Assembly: GCA_027627225.1 (NCBI GenBank)
Contig: CM051033.1
Location: forward strand, 45,780,516-45,844,515
DNA length: 64,000 nucleotides
Direction: 5' to 3'
Source: Congeria kusceri
Taxonomy: Eukaryota > Mollusca > Bivalvia > Myida > Dreissenidae
Shown: positions 11,621 through 23,519 of the stretch, one piece after another
Position numbering within the stretch: position 1 is the first letter of the stretch
How the letters are laid out: every line of letters starts with the position of its first letter
Made by a program: the position numbers and the translations under genes
The notes under the pieces: model-generated
Told to the model about the DNA's origin: nothing
Database searches by the model: none
Seen by the model: the letters and a program-made list of their open reading frames with translations, nothing else

Positions 11621-14530
11621 TTTAAATAATCTTTAGCAGATATAAAAACTATTGAATTAATTCAAATAAAACTTCAAACAATGATAGTGTGTATTGAGAA
11701 TAAATGCAGAATACACTCACAAAAAATGTCGTAAAAACGTACGCGGCATTTTTGATGATTTTTAAGTTGTACATCGATTTTGTTTACATTTGGTTGTTTG
11801 CTTTAGTAATCTTTTGCAGACAGAAAAATAAAATAAAAATCAAGGTCACCAGTGTTGTTAAGATTATATCGGCACTTGAATACTATGGCTATCATCACCT
11901 TTGAAGGTACATGTATTTAAATTTACCAGATGAAAAAAGTTTTTCACCAAAAATGTAATAAACATCTTAATTACAGCAAAATATGTTTATAGGTATTACA
12001 GTTACTAACAAAAGTCCTCATATTTATGAAAAAAATTAATAACAACTTTGAAGGAATAAAGTATTATTTGGTACGTTTTCATATTATATCTGTCATTGGA
12101 ACTTCGCGTACAAAAACTGAAATTATCAGATATTTTGGTTTTATTCCATCCATTTCATACATAGACTTTACCCAAACTGACCTGAATGTATCCTGCTAGA
12201 TCACGTTATAAGAAAATAAAAATAAAACGGTAGGTCAACAGGGTATTGTGTACATAATTTAATTTCAAATCATGAACCACTACTAAAATAGATGGCCTTT
12301 CAGCTTTAAACTACATAAAAAATGTTGATACCAGGAAAGACAACTCGTACACAAATGAACTTTATTCATGATGTAATTATGTCCCTTTATAGACATTTCA
12401 TATATCTGATGGATGAGTTATCGAAAATTCAAATAGTGTAATACCTTTACATTTCATTAGTAACATTACTGGAAACGTTCTTACCTTGTAAAGTTAACAA
12501 TAATTTCTATTAGTCGTCGATAATTGCATACTGTATGACGTATCATTTATTGTGCCACTGCAGACATTGATAGATCTAATTGATTATGCATTGAATATCC
12601 TGTTTTGTTAATTCATCCATGTTATTTTTGTTAAGCTTTAAATACACGACCCTTATTCTGTTTTTCTAAACGCTATACCACTTCATAAGGTTCAAAGTTA
12701 AACCTTGTTTACTTTTCATGTGAAGTTAGGATGCCAGTTCACTTTTGAATTTAGCGCGCCAATGCGATGACGTCACTGATCAAAGCGATGGCTGTATACA
12801 TGTTTGGGGTATAGTTGTCGCAGATCCTGGTTTTTGAGCATGTCATGAATCCTGGCCAAGATTTGAATTGAATATATTAGCACTCCGCGCTTCTGTTCAT
12901 GACCCGTTTTTAGTTTTAGCTGTGTATTTCACCGCCGTATTACATTCAATGTAATTATAAATTATTCTTTCGTGTGGATTTATCTATTTTGGATATAAAT
13001 TACCTAGTGTTAGAGTTCTAACAGTGAATTTTCTTAAATATTACACTGATGCATTTCGATAATTAATATATTTAAGCGTTGGGCATAGTTATTTACTTTT
13101 TGCGTCACGTCTCCTTCGTCAGGTTAAAGTAATTGGCAATATTTCCATGGTTTCTTAAAACATTACATTGGGTGTGTGTGAACGTGTTAAATATAGAATT
13201 TTGTTTTCATAAAAGTGTTGTGTAATAATTTCGTCCGAATCGGAGGCTACTAGTATTATAAGACGGTCGGACGACCACAGCATTAACAGTCAGGTTTAGA
13301 TGAATAACAAATGTACAATACATGTATGCGATTTAACGATCCACCATTTCTAAACAGGAGGTTAACATTCGAAAGGTACATTTATTTGTGAAACTGATGC
13401 ACATATATGTTATTATCGGAACTAAAGGAATGCAAACGTTAAGTGATTTTCGAATGAAGAACTGCATAAATATAGACCGTACAAGACAACAGGCAAGGCA
13501 TTTAACACCTAAAGATAATTTTTATTCCTTGAAATTATTGTATATATTTGGTCATGATTCATTCCGAATATTCGAAATATACACAGTTATTTAACCGAAA
13601 GGCGTTATTGTTAAAAAAACATACTGTCAAACATATACTGCCCGTCCTAAAGTATTTATACAGTTCATGCTTAGTTGAATATTATTGCGCAGAAAGTTAC
13701 TCGTTGACAAATGCCACTGTTGTCTGCAAAGCATTACTCCATTTGCAAATGTATTAAGGGTAAGAAAGTAAGAGCAGTGGTCAAGAACCACAACTTTTCA
13801 GCGAAATTTATGAATTTACTGTTATTGTGATCGAGCTGTGCCCTTCATTAGTCCGTTACATGCATTAGTGCAGTGTAGCGGTGTGAGGCATTAACTATTT
13901 ATTTAAAAGCTCAATAGGTTACTATTAAGTCAGTTACAACTATTTTAGATCGATGTCCTCGATGATATATACAACACGTTTGATAACTGAACACGTGAGA
14001 TCTAAAAGTAGAAAGAACAGCATCAATCTCTGCCGGAATTATTGCTACAATTGAATCTAGGTGATATGCGGTATGAAACTGCCGTATCTTATGTTTTCGG
14101 ACAGTTAAGCATATTTTTTCAGTGACAGAATATTAAGTCACGGACATACTTGGTCGAAATATGTCCGAAACAATATAGAATTTTAAAATATTTAAAGTAG
14201 TATTAGTCGCAAAATGAGGTACACGCTCGCTTATATCTGCGAGTATGATGTACATTTTTGCCAGAGGCGTTAATTAATGACAAGAAACTGTTTATAAAAG
14301 CCAGTATACACTTGCTCATTGTCATGCAACATTATGCTGCAAATATTTCGCAAGATCAAATTGACAAACAGTAAGGAAGAATGATGTGTAAACCACTGTG
14401 GCTGTCTGTGAAACGTTTATTGATAATTAGCATAAAAAATCGATTCATTTATCAGCTAAGCAATGTTGGACCACTTTATCAATCATACTAGTATTCAAGA
14501 TTGCAAAACATTTGTCAGTTTATCTTTAAG
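11621..14530. other. no gene seen
   Basis: AT-rich sequence of 2.9 kb. The open frames at 11704-11904 and 13388-13757 are short, unlike known proteins and lack convincing splice contexts. Sequence around 12755-12805 (AATGCGATGA, CACT, GCGATGGCT) loosely resembles 19910-19945, so an old dispersed repeat may be present. Confidence 0.4.
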
Positions 14531-14531
14531 T

Positions 14532-15075
14532 TGTTATGCTCCCAACGTCAATGATTGGGGAGGGGGTGGCATTTAGTGTTGGCCCTGTCCAACTTTGTCT
14601 GTAGTTTAAATGTAAGTGTCACCTTCAGAGGTTACAGATCAAAATAATTGTTTCAATGCCATTTTATTCTACATGCCAAGAAAGATTTTGTGTTAATTTG
14701 GCAAAAGGTGATCACCATCATTAAAGGATGTGCCGCACACACAAACCTGCTCCCTAGGTTTATGGTAAAGTGTACACATACAAAACAAAGATAGAAAAAT
14801 TACATTATTTTGTGACTGAGCCATGTACGTACATGCATTAAGGGTTTTGGAAATAACTTTGCGCAAATAGTAACCATTATGGGAAAATCTGTTATGTGCA
14901 AATCCATTAGTGACTTGTAGAGTTTATTGAAAAAACCTGATCGTCATGGTCTGGGCAGTTTGCACTATATAAATATTTGGGTGTCTTTCACGTTCTTTGA
15001 TTCATTTAAAGACATTGTCGCCAGGGGTCCGGGTAGTTTTCCTTATATTATATATTGAAAACTTCAAAATTCTCT
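14532..15075. repeat. fragment of a tandem-core element
   Basis: It opens with GTTATGCTCCCAACG and a G-rich GGGGAGGGGGTGG stretch, like the TTATGCCCC starts of other tandem-core elements in this window. It ends in GACATTGTCGCCAGGGG and TTTTCCTTATAT, sequence shared with the units at 9.9-11.1 kb. The core has only about one decayed unit. Confidence 0.45.
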
Positions 15076-15404
15076 GCAACAATTGGAATAATTTAATCCT
15101 AGTAACAAACATAACCGTGTAACGTCACATGCACAACGTCACTATCTTACGTCAGTTGACGTTTGTATGCAAACACATGGTGGCATAGAACTGCCTTACG
15201 ATAACTACTTAAGGTTCGCGAAAGTTTTCGTGTTACAACTTAAGTTTCGTGTTATTTATGTTACATCTTCAAAGCGTTTGCGATTTTTTTCAACCTAAGA
15301 TTTTTTTTGTTTAATGAAAAACGGTCCTGAAACTGCCCAGAACTGACAACAGAATTTTAGTTAATAACAATGTATGTCGTATCACAAATATTAACTTGTT
15401 AAAA

Positions 15405-17396
15405 TTTGCGTTGTAAAGTAATTATCATGATAATTTTCGTGTTAGATAACTGGCAACACGAATTTTTTGCAAATACATTTGCGATACATGAAAATTAAGT
15501 GTTTTCACGAATCTGAACTATATAAGATAATTATCATGATAATATACGTGTTAGATAACTGGCAACAAGAATTGGTTTGCAAATACATTTGCGATACATG
15601 AAAATTAAGTGGTAACACGAATATTATCTAGTTAAGTTTCGCGTTGTAAGATAATGATCATGATAATATCCGTGTTAGTAAGATAATGCGGAAGACCTCG
15701 CGCACAAATTAGGTGGTAACACAAATATTACCTAGTTCAGATTCGCGTTGTAAGATTATTATCATGATAATATTCTTGTTAGTAAGATAATGAAGACCTC
15801 GCGCCGAATTAAGTGGTAACACGAATATTACATACTTAAGATTCGCGTTGTAAGATAATTATCATTATAATATTCGTGTTAGTAAGATAATGCGGAAGAT
15901 CCCGCGCACAAATAAAGTGGTGACACGAATATTATCTAGTTAAGATTCGCGCTCTCAGATAATTATCATTATAATATTTGTGTAAGTAAGGTAATGTGGA
16001 CCTCTGGCCGAATTAAGTTGAAACACGAATATTATCTAGTTAAGATTCGCGTTGTCAGATAATTATCATGATAATATTCGTGTTAGTAAGATAATGAAGA
16101 ATACTTCGAGCACAAATGAAGTGGTAACACGAATATTATCTATTTAAGATTCGCGCTGTCAGATAATTATCATTGTAATATTTGTGTTAGTAATATAATG
16201 AAGACCTTGCACCGAATTAAGAGGTAACACGAATATTATCTAGTTAAGATTCGCGTTGTCAGATAATTATCATTAAAATATTTGTGTTAGTAAGATAATG
16301 AAGACCTCGCGCCAAATGAAGTGGTTACACGAATTTTATATAGTTAAGAGTCGCGTCGTCAGATAATTATAATGATAATATTCGTATTAGTAAGATAATG
16401 TGGACCTAGCCGAATAAAGTGGTAACACGAATATTATCTAGTTTAGATTCGCGCTGTCAGATAATTATCATTATAATATTCGTGTTAGTAAGATAATGAA
16501 GACCTCGCGCCGAATTAAGTGGTAACACCAAAATTATATAGTTAAGATTCACGTTGTCAGATTATTATCATGGTAATATTCGTGCTAGTAAGAGAATGAA
16601 GACCTAGCCGAATTAAGTAGTAGCACCAATATTATCTAGTTAAGATTCGCGTTGTCAGATAATTACAATTATAATATTCGTATTAGTAAGATAATGAAGA
16701 CCTCGCGCCGAATTAAGTGCTAACACGAATATTATCTAATTAAGATTCGCGTTGTAAGATAGGTATCATGATAATATTCGTGTTAGTAAGATAATGAAGA
16801 CCTAGCCGAATTAAGTGGTAACACCAATATTATCTAGTTAATATTTGCGTTGTCAGATAATTATCATGATAATATTCGTGTTAGTAAGGTAATGAAGACA
16901 TGGGCCGAATTAAGTAATAACACGAATATTATCTACTTAAGATTCGCGTTGTAAGATAACTATCATAATATTATTCGTGTTAGTAAGATAATGAAGACCT
17001 AGCCGAATTAAGTGGTAACACGAATATTATCTAGTTAAAATTCGCGCTGTCAGATAATTATCATTATAATATTCGTGTTAGTAAGATAATGAAAACCTCG
17101 CGCCGAATTAAGTGGCAACACGAATATTGTCTAGTTAAGATTCACGTTGTCAGATAATTATCATGATACTATTCGTGTAAGTAAAATAATGAAGACCTAG
17201 CCGAATTAAGTGGTAACACGAATATTATCTAGTTAAGATTCGCGTTGTCAGATAATTATCATTATAATATTTGTATTAGTAAGATAATGAAGACCTCTCG
17301 CCAAATTAAGTGGTAACGCGAATATTATATAGTTAAGATTCGCGTTGTAAGACGATATTCGTGTTAGTAAGATAATTCGGAAGACCTTGCAACACC
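15405..17396. repeat. ~100-bp satellite, about 20 units, each with an internal inverted repeat
   Basis: Unit landmarks in order are AAGACCTCGCGCCGAATTAA, GTGGTAACACGAATATTATC, TAGTTAAGATTCGCG, TTGTCAGATAATTATCATGA and TAATATTCGTGTTAGTAAG. The standard unit is about 100 bp and the first few units are longer (104-126 bp). Each unit has two nested symmetries: ATTATCATGATAAT is palindromic, and TAACACGAATATTATC is the reverse complement of GATAATATTCGTGTTA about 35 bp further on. A unit could therefore form a 16-bp stem. The left-most units (15.4-15.7 kb) are the most divergent, with extra sequence GCAAATACATTTGCGATACA. The array ends about 175 bp before the sacsin exon relic. Confidence 0.93.
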
Positions 17397-17570
17397 AAGA
17401 AAATGTATCGAATGTCAATTCTGGGCACTAAAAGACTATTAAGTATAATAATAAAATATCTTGCACAAAAATATTCGCAAACCTATCTTAATAACCAGAT
17501 AAATATTATGATAAATAAGTTTCTTATTTAAGCTGCGGAGGTTGTGTTTATAGTCTTTGCTATGATGATT

Positions 17571-17662
17571 GAGACTCGGACTCTGAATCCGATACTTAAT
17601 ACATGGGAATAGAGCAGCCTCCAATAATCCAACAGCTGAGGAATGATGTGCATATCATCAAG
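17571..17662 (+). pseudogene. relic of a sacsin-like N-terminal exon
   Basis: This stretch aligns base for base with the exon at 62926-63038 over GACTCTGAATC and GGGAATAGAGCAGCC, then CAGCTGAGG, GAATGATGTG and ATCATCAAGGT. In the matching frame it reads DSESDT, a TAA stop (17597-17599), then YMGIEQPPIIQQLRNDVHIIK. Three kinds of damage are visible: the acceptor AG of the paralogue is TT here (17569-17570); there is the in-frame stop; and 21 bp (the codons for RILDEYR in the paralogue) are deleted between two AGG repeats. The donor GT is kept at 17663. Homology goes on into the following intron up to about 17765, where the DnaJ exon begins. The exon encodes the lead-in to the HSP90-like ATPase domain of sacsin. 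Confidence 0.85.
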
Positions 17663-17766
17663 GTAGACTACATTGATAGCCAGTAACATGAAGTAACATG
17701 AAGCCTTGGCCCGTATGACATCTGGTAAAATCTCATCTTGGAAGCAAAATTATTATCGTCATTGCC

Positions 17767-18324
17767 ATGGCCGCTGATATTTGCAGAGATATAAGACAGA
17801 CATTATCAAATACTCAAAATCTTACTGAAGTTGAACAAAAGCATATAATGAAACGTTTAATGTTTAAATGGCACCCAGATAAGAACCCTGAAAGTGTGCA
17901 GTTGGCTACGAAGGTTTACCAGTATATAAGGCTATGTGTATCTCGCCTAGATACAGGGATGACTTTTCCGGAATACTGTGAGGAGAATTGTGATTTCACA
18001 GACGCGCACACTAGTGGTAGTTCGGGTTCTCATAACCATTACGGATATGATAGATATTTGCCTATGCAAAGGGAAAATTACAGTTACGACGACAGGTTAT
18101 TCAACCAACGTTTGTCGAGAAGCTCATTATACAGGTCATCTTCTACTGGGTTTAAAACTTCATCAACTGGATTCTCGTTCCGACACGAAGAAACGCCACC
18201 ATATCCCTCCCCAGCTGAGGCCAAGCGCTGGAAGCGTCCGGCTCACGCAGATCTGGAGGAGGCAAGGCGGACATTTGACAACAACGGATATTCTAACTGG
18301 GTCTGCTATCAACACATCAGGTGA
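17767..18324 (+). pseudogene. sacsin-like DnaJ exon plus start of HEPN domain, frameshifted at its 3' end
   Basis: The 185-residue frame is the C-terminal region of a sacsin-type protein. A J-domain-like segment spans about residues 4-60, with HPDKN at 36-40 (the HPD motif that stimulates HSP70). A Ser/Tyr-rich linker follows (75-145), and the first HEPN helix begins with AEAKRWKRPAHADLEEA (150-166). Start: ATG in a strong context (GCCATGG); an in-frame TGA lies at 17716. The exon should end at a GTGAAC donor (exon end 18320), leaving phase 2, but the next exon (18755) needs phase 0. Related proteins read CYQAHQ here, whereas this one reads CYQHI, as if one G were lost near 18311. Splicing as drawn would stop a few codons into the next exon. 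The upstream exon is a relic at only 100 bp, so the middle of sacsin is missing. It is probably a pseudogene. A weak alternative donor at 18301 (after TGG) would restore phase at the cost of a few residues. Confidence 0.8.
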
Positions 18325-18754
18325 ACTACGTTTGTTGTTAAACTAGTATTTTATGTTTGAGTTTATTTTAAATATCTTAAAGTTAACTAAATGTATATTG
18401 TAGATATTATATATTTATTTCATGCTAACTAGTGAAATATAGAAAAATATCAGTGAGATAAAATTGATATTTCACTGTTTTTTGGTGTCCGATTTATTAC
18501 AGTAAATGAAACGGACGGTCAACTGTGAAATGACTAATTATTTGGACTAAATGACATTATAAGTTCCGCGAAATTTTTTACAAGTTAGCAATTAAAATGT
18601 AAAACAAAACTGGGGGAAAAGATAAAATAAAAAGAAAATGTTTGATTTCGGTGTAATATGGTATTTTATTTCACTGAAATCAACAAATATCCATATTTTA
18701 AAACATTATTAGATGTTCAGATGTTTTTAACTTAACATGTTTTCTTTCAAATAG

Positions 18755-18851
18755 GCTGCAGAGAAATCCTTGAAATCTGCATGGTATGCAAAAGATGCCA
18801 ACAAAGTTGGAAATTTCAAAAACAGCCACGAATTGACAAGCATTGCCATTG
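18755..18851 (+). pseudogene. sacsin-like HEPN exon (middle)
   Basis: An acceptor TTTTCTTTCAAATAG precedes an exon reading AAEKSLKSAWYAKDANKV, then GNFKNSHELTSIAIG, and a GTAAGC donor follows at 18852. This is the conserved centre of the HEPN domain of sacsin-type proteins: the paired helices after CYQ, with AAEKxLKAA as the family hallmark. The exon itself has no stop or indel, so the damage lies at the end of the preceding exon. It leaves in phase 1, which matches the next exon at 26031. Confidence 0.8.
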
Positions 18852-20550
18852 GTAAGCTATGTGTATTATATATGAACATAAAGGTAACAAGAAATGTCTT
18901 TAAAAAAGACAATCGGCGTTGAAATGAATATTGAGATGTCATTTAAAGATTACCTAAACAGACGGCCAAGATGATCGGTTACGTGACTTCTCAGATCCCA
19001 GATTTTTTGGTCCCCACCAATATTAGGGGACTTATTGGACCCCAGATTTTTCGGACACTATAAGAAAACTTCTCGGACCCAAAAGTTAATTTGAGATAAA
19101 TTTATAAATTTATAAATTAAATAGAATTATAATTAATATCTATGCCGTGAATAAACCAATCATACAACTCCATGTTTCCACCAGTGCAGTGATATATGAA
19201 TAACCAAAATAATTTAGGTTAACATAAATGTTATCTGAATTTGTCAAGCCAATTTAACAAATTAACAATGTAAGAAAATAATTTCGGGAAAATTATTATT
19301 TATCAGACGAGTGTATATAGTTATTTATAGTACCGGTAATATACCATTCACGTTAGTTATCTAATATAATAACGATTTGAAGTCAAATAAGCATGTACCC
19401 TGTGTATCCCAATAAAAAGCAATAGTCAGGGAACATTCAGCGATTTTTGAAATGTTGAGACTTTATTTTTTGATGATGCAAGCATAAAAATTCATTAGAC
19501 TATGACGATTTTAAATTGTATCAGTAGAAATATGATATATCAAGGGTTCCTGTGTATAATTAGTATTGCAAATTGTGTATTCATGCTACGCGAATAACAA
19601 TTCGACATATTCCGATTCTTCTTTCTTTACATTTTATCTATAGAAAATGTAGCATCTTTTTACAGATTAAATAACATCTACTGGAGAAGTTGATAGAAAG
19701 GTGCATTTATAAATAATCGTTAATAAATCGTAACCACAATTTTAAATCAAATTAACAGTAAGTTTATAATATAAATTCCACATTTATTGAAATTTTTAGG
19801 TTTATGATTCTCTGAACGCTATTATTTATGCATGTACGAGTATATTAACACAGCTATCAGCCGTTGCTAGCTACGCGCGCTATTTTTAGAATGCCACTAC
19901 TTTTTGTGGAATGCGATGAACTCACTAGAAGCAATGGCTACATGGAACGGCAACCCTGTGAGTGAGATTTATGCATGGGAACATTGCACAATTGCTATTT
20001 ATAGAGCGTAACGCTTATATAAATGTAGGCTAAACAAAATAGTTATTTCGTTACGTGAATGAATATATCATTCTGTTTATGGCATACAATGAGAAAATAC
20101 GTTCATAATTAGCCTCAGTTCTAGAGTATACGCGAGGATATGTTTATAACTTCATTTTAACCGCTTATGTAAACAATTATGTAAATTTTTATTTCCCATA
20201 AGTATGCAACAGTTATTGGTATACGTTAAACCATTGTATGAAGTTTGCATTCCCTAGAATTAGAAAAATTGCCCAATTCTATTGGCATTCAATTTTCCCG
20301 CTGCATAATTATCGCAAGAAAATCTGGGTCAAAAGTGATCTTAGACAGCTACGCCGAAAAACACAAGTATTCATAGGTCATCGGCCATAAACAGTGAGTT
20401 GTTGAAAATAAAAGAAAGAACAAAGAAGAATATTACAACACATTCGTAGCAATCCTTCGTCTGTATGTATGTCGTACTACAAATGTTGCAGTGTATATAG
20501 TATTTATTGCTGATAAAAGATTTGGGTGTGTTATGAATTTCTATGAACAT
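18852..20550. other. intron of the sacsin-like locus; no gene seen
   Basis: AT-rich intron sequence. Around 18985-19085 the words CCCAGATTTTT, GGTCC, GGACCC and TCGGAC repeat at short intervals, suggesting a small degenerate local repeat. Nothing else was recognised. Confidence 0.5.
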
Positions 20551-20556
20551 TATATA

Positions 20557-20787
20557 AATAACACATGGCTGAGAGGGTGATATAAAATATTATTACACCT
20601 CACGTGACCTCTCTGTGTATTTTGACCATAGACCAAAAGTTATATCACATGGTAATATTTTTTCATATCACCCTCGCGCGGAGCTAAAAATAGAAAAAAT
20701 GGAAATGTTATATCAGCTGAGGCGGTTGATATGACTTTTCAAGGGTTGATATTATATATATATAACCCTCTCATCCATGTGTTATTT
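20557..20787. mobile_element. MITE-like element with ~28-bp terminal inverted repeats
   Basis: The left end AATAACACATGGCTGAGAGG is the inverse of the right end (CCTCTCATCCATGTGTTATT), and the match continues inwards with a TATATAA-type stretch. The element is about 230 bp and non-coding. Its inner part (20588-20687) recurs in reverse at 22496-22598. No clear target-site duplication was found because the flanks are AT-rich. Confidence 0.7.
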
Positions 20788-22598
20788 ATTTTATTACACC
20801 GAACGATCCGTATAACACATTGAAATGATAAGCTTCGTGATTTTCTTATCACCATTACTTTAATGTAGACTATAGTAACACATGCTACGTAAGCCGAGTC
20901 ATTTGCTAGCGTGTTTTGGTTACATTTCAAATACTTGGCAAATTAAAAATATTTATCGAGATTGAAGGCCCAAACAGTGTAAAAAATGAGCGCGCGAGTA
21001 CCTAAATCCGCCGCCCCTGTTTAAAATGTTCAAACTGCTCGAAAATGATAATGTTTTATAAATTCTGTTTTCAAAGCAACTTTTATTGACTCCCATTGAC
21101 AAAAATCCCACTTTTATTTATTTAAGGTTCATTTTCTAGTGTTTAAAAATCACGGTGATCCGAAGTTGCTTGGTGAAAATCGTAGATCAGGAACCATGAC
21201 ATGCTTATTGAACATTTGACTATTGTTCTCATTTTATGTTTTATATTAAGCAGCTTGCTGTCTGTTGTTAATACAATGTTTCAATTTCTTCCAAATACTC
21301 ATTTGTTTTTATAAAAAATAGCTCAGAAACTGAGGCCATGCGTGCATGTGGGACAAATAATGAGGGTTTTGAGTTGCGAGACGTTTGCGCTCTTAATATG
21401 CAATTTTCCCCGCATTTTATTGTATGTAATGCCAATGAATAATGGTTATTTTTATGCTGCACAAGCTCACATGTTGTATTGACAGACTTCAACTTCACAG
21501 CCTCTTTTTCGATAGCATATCTGCAGACCAAGTTTTCTTCAACTACACAAAGTTTGAGTATCTGACCAGGAAACTTTGTTTTTGCTTTAGTAAAATCATT
21601 CTTTGTCACAAAAATATTATTCATTTCAAGATTTAAACACTTTGAACGAAGTTGTCATTCAAAATTTACAACCTTTCAATTGTTTACACTTGTCAAAATG
21701 ACGTATTCTTGATTATAACCTTGACAGCGATATACTAAGAATTTGATTAGGTTACGCACAACTAAGTTATTTTCATTTCAATTTGATTACATACAATTAT
21801 TTGTGTTTGTCATTGAATAATTAAAGCATTTCGAAGATGAACATGTAGTTTAAAAAAGTGTAATGTTTTCTCTGATATGTCAATGTAAAATTTTACCAAA
21901 CACTTGAAACAATTTGGTATATTTAACGAAACTTACAAAAAAAATCGTTCGAGAATTGGTACCCTGAGGCTATCGTGTGATTCAAAAAGGAATAATATAC
22001 AGTTGATGGAAAGTGTTTAATGAATATTCAGATCACATATTCAGATCGCATAACGGATAAATGTGTGGCATAATCTGTAAACAATTTGTGCAGCAACGAC
22101 ACAAGTGACAAACCAGTTTTCAATGGACAGATATTATTACATAGGACTGTGCTGTGTCGTGTTTAAACACAGAATTGAAGAAACCATGCATTTAAAATTT
22201 AGGACGCCAATATTAATAATCAGATACAGGTTCGGAGACAAAATAAGAATTTAAAGATGCGTTCTGACCAGTCATGGCGATTTCGAAAACACATCGCGTT
22301 TCTGGTTAGCACGGTTTACGTGAAAAATTGAAAGAAAAAATGTTAAGCTTTGTGGATACAAAAAGAAATTGCAAATGCTTTGTAGCTGGATAGTAATTGT
22401 AAAATGCCGTGGATCGACGTCAACACTCTGTAGGTAAAAGTGGCAAAGTCGTTCAATTTTGTTTCGTTTTGAAAAAAAAAGTCGCTGTTTTACTTTAAGC
22501 TCCGCGCGAGGGTGATATGCAAAAATATTACCCTGTGAATATAACTTTTGGTCTATGGACAAAATACACAGAGTGGTCACGTGAGGTGTAATAATACG
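20588..22598. repeat. inverted pair of ~100-bp repeats enclosing ~1.8 kb
   Basis: 20588-20687 and 22496-22598 are near-identical in opposite orientation. Shared words include ACACCTCACGTGACC, GACCAAAAGTTATAT and ATATCACCCTCGCGCGGAGC (forward sense at 20.6 kb). The pair may be two copies of one short element in opposite orientation, or the ends of a larger one. The enclosed sequence has one minus-strand open frame of 118 codons. Confidence 0.75.
21268..21624 (-). CDS. hypothetical 118-residue ORF, unrecognised
   Basis: An ATG-initiated frame with mixed composition and none of the low complexity seen in the repeat-derived frames. It has a Lys-rich front (MNNIFVTKNDFTKAKTKFPG), a central part with VCRYAIEKEAVKLKSVNTTC, six Cys in total, and a C-terminus ending ETLY. 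I recognise no domain. It lies in the large sacsin-locus intron on the opposite strand, between the inverted repeats at 20.6 and 22.5 kb, so a protein fragment carried by a transposon is one possibility. Splice sites were not resolved, and a chance open frame remains possible. Confidence 0.22.
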   Translation of the reverse strand: MNNIFVTKNDFTKAKTKFPGQILKLCVVEENLVCRYAIEKEAVKLKSVNTTCELVQHKNNHYSLALHTIKCGENCILRAQTSRNSKPSLFVPHARMASVSELFFIKTNEYLEEIETLY

Positions 22599-22730
22599 AA
22601 CTTATTAAACGGCAGAGCCCTGCCGGAATTGGTTTGTAAAGACGGTTTTCAGTACGAGCAACGAGCATGCGTGTCTTTAACTTTAATGACGACGATTCTC
22701 TACAAATAAAAATATATAGCATCTAATCGG

Positions 22731-23122
22731 GTAAGTTCGTGGCCTCAGGTAAGTTTGTGGATGAAATTATGACGTAATTTTATCTTTAATGACGTAACAT
22801 CGCGTGTCCGAATTCTTTGCAATTGTGAGCCGAAGAACAGTTTGACTTACTAGAGCACAAAATTGCGTAGAAAATATCGACAAATAAATATACCATGTCA
22901 GTTTATTGCAGTTATTTGTGTTATACACTTATTAATTGTTAAAAAAAAATCTACACCTCGTGTTGTTAATAAACATTTTATAAGTATTATTTTCATTAAA
23001 ATCCAACAAAAATCAAAGGAAATGAAAAGGACATTAAAAACTTGCCGTATTTATGTCAAAACACAAAAATCAGTGGAAGGGCCTCCGCGTATGACGTCAT
23101 AAAAAGTTGTCCACGAACTTAC
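22731..23122. mobile_element. short inverted-repeat element (~390 bp)
   Basis: GTAAGTTCGTGG at the left (22731) is inverted as CCACGAACTTAC at the right (23111-23122). A second GTAAGTTTGTGG lies 19 bp inside the left end. A related CCACGAACTTGCAGG occurs at 23312, outside the element. TGACGTAA and TGACGTCA words lie near both ends. No transposase and no certain target-site duplication were seen. Confidence 0.5.
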
Positions 23123-23346
23123 AGGAAGTTGAAAAATATCAAGGTCGTTGTTGGGTTAGATTATTTTCAAGTAAGATTACAGATTGCCGAATAAATATTG
23201 GCAATTTTGACATATACAATAGTTAGTTTACATTCAGATCGATTTAATTTGATGTGTTTTTATTGAAACAAGTGGGGTTTTATGCGCATGCGCAATGTCG
23301 AATGCTTAACACCCACGAACTTGCAGGTGTAGAGGCTACATTGAAA

Positions 23347-23452
23347 CATTCATACAGCAATTCAGATCAGTGCATTCATGCAGAAATTCAAATCAATACA
23401 TTCATACAGCAATTCAAATCAGTACATTCATACTGCAATTCAAATAAATAAA
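23347..23452. repeat. 26-bp tandem repeat, 4 copies
   Basis: The unit is CATTCATACAGCAATTCAAA followed by TCAGTA or similar. The four units run head to tail with a few substitutions. Confidence 0.9.
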
Positions 23453-23519
23453 TATTAACATCAATCATAGATAATATTTACGTAAACAGATAAATGTATG
23501 ACAGAAAGGGACAATTGAA

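Noticed and set aside
15405..17396. CRISPR-like array
   Set aside because: Units have no unique spacers; they are whole-unit satellite copies in eukaryotic DNA.
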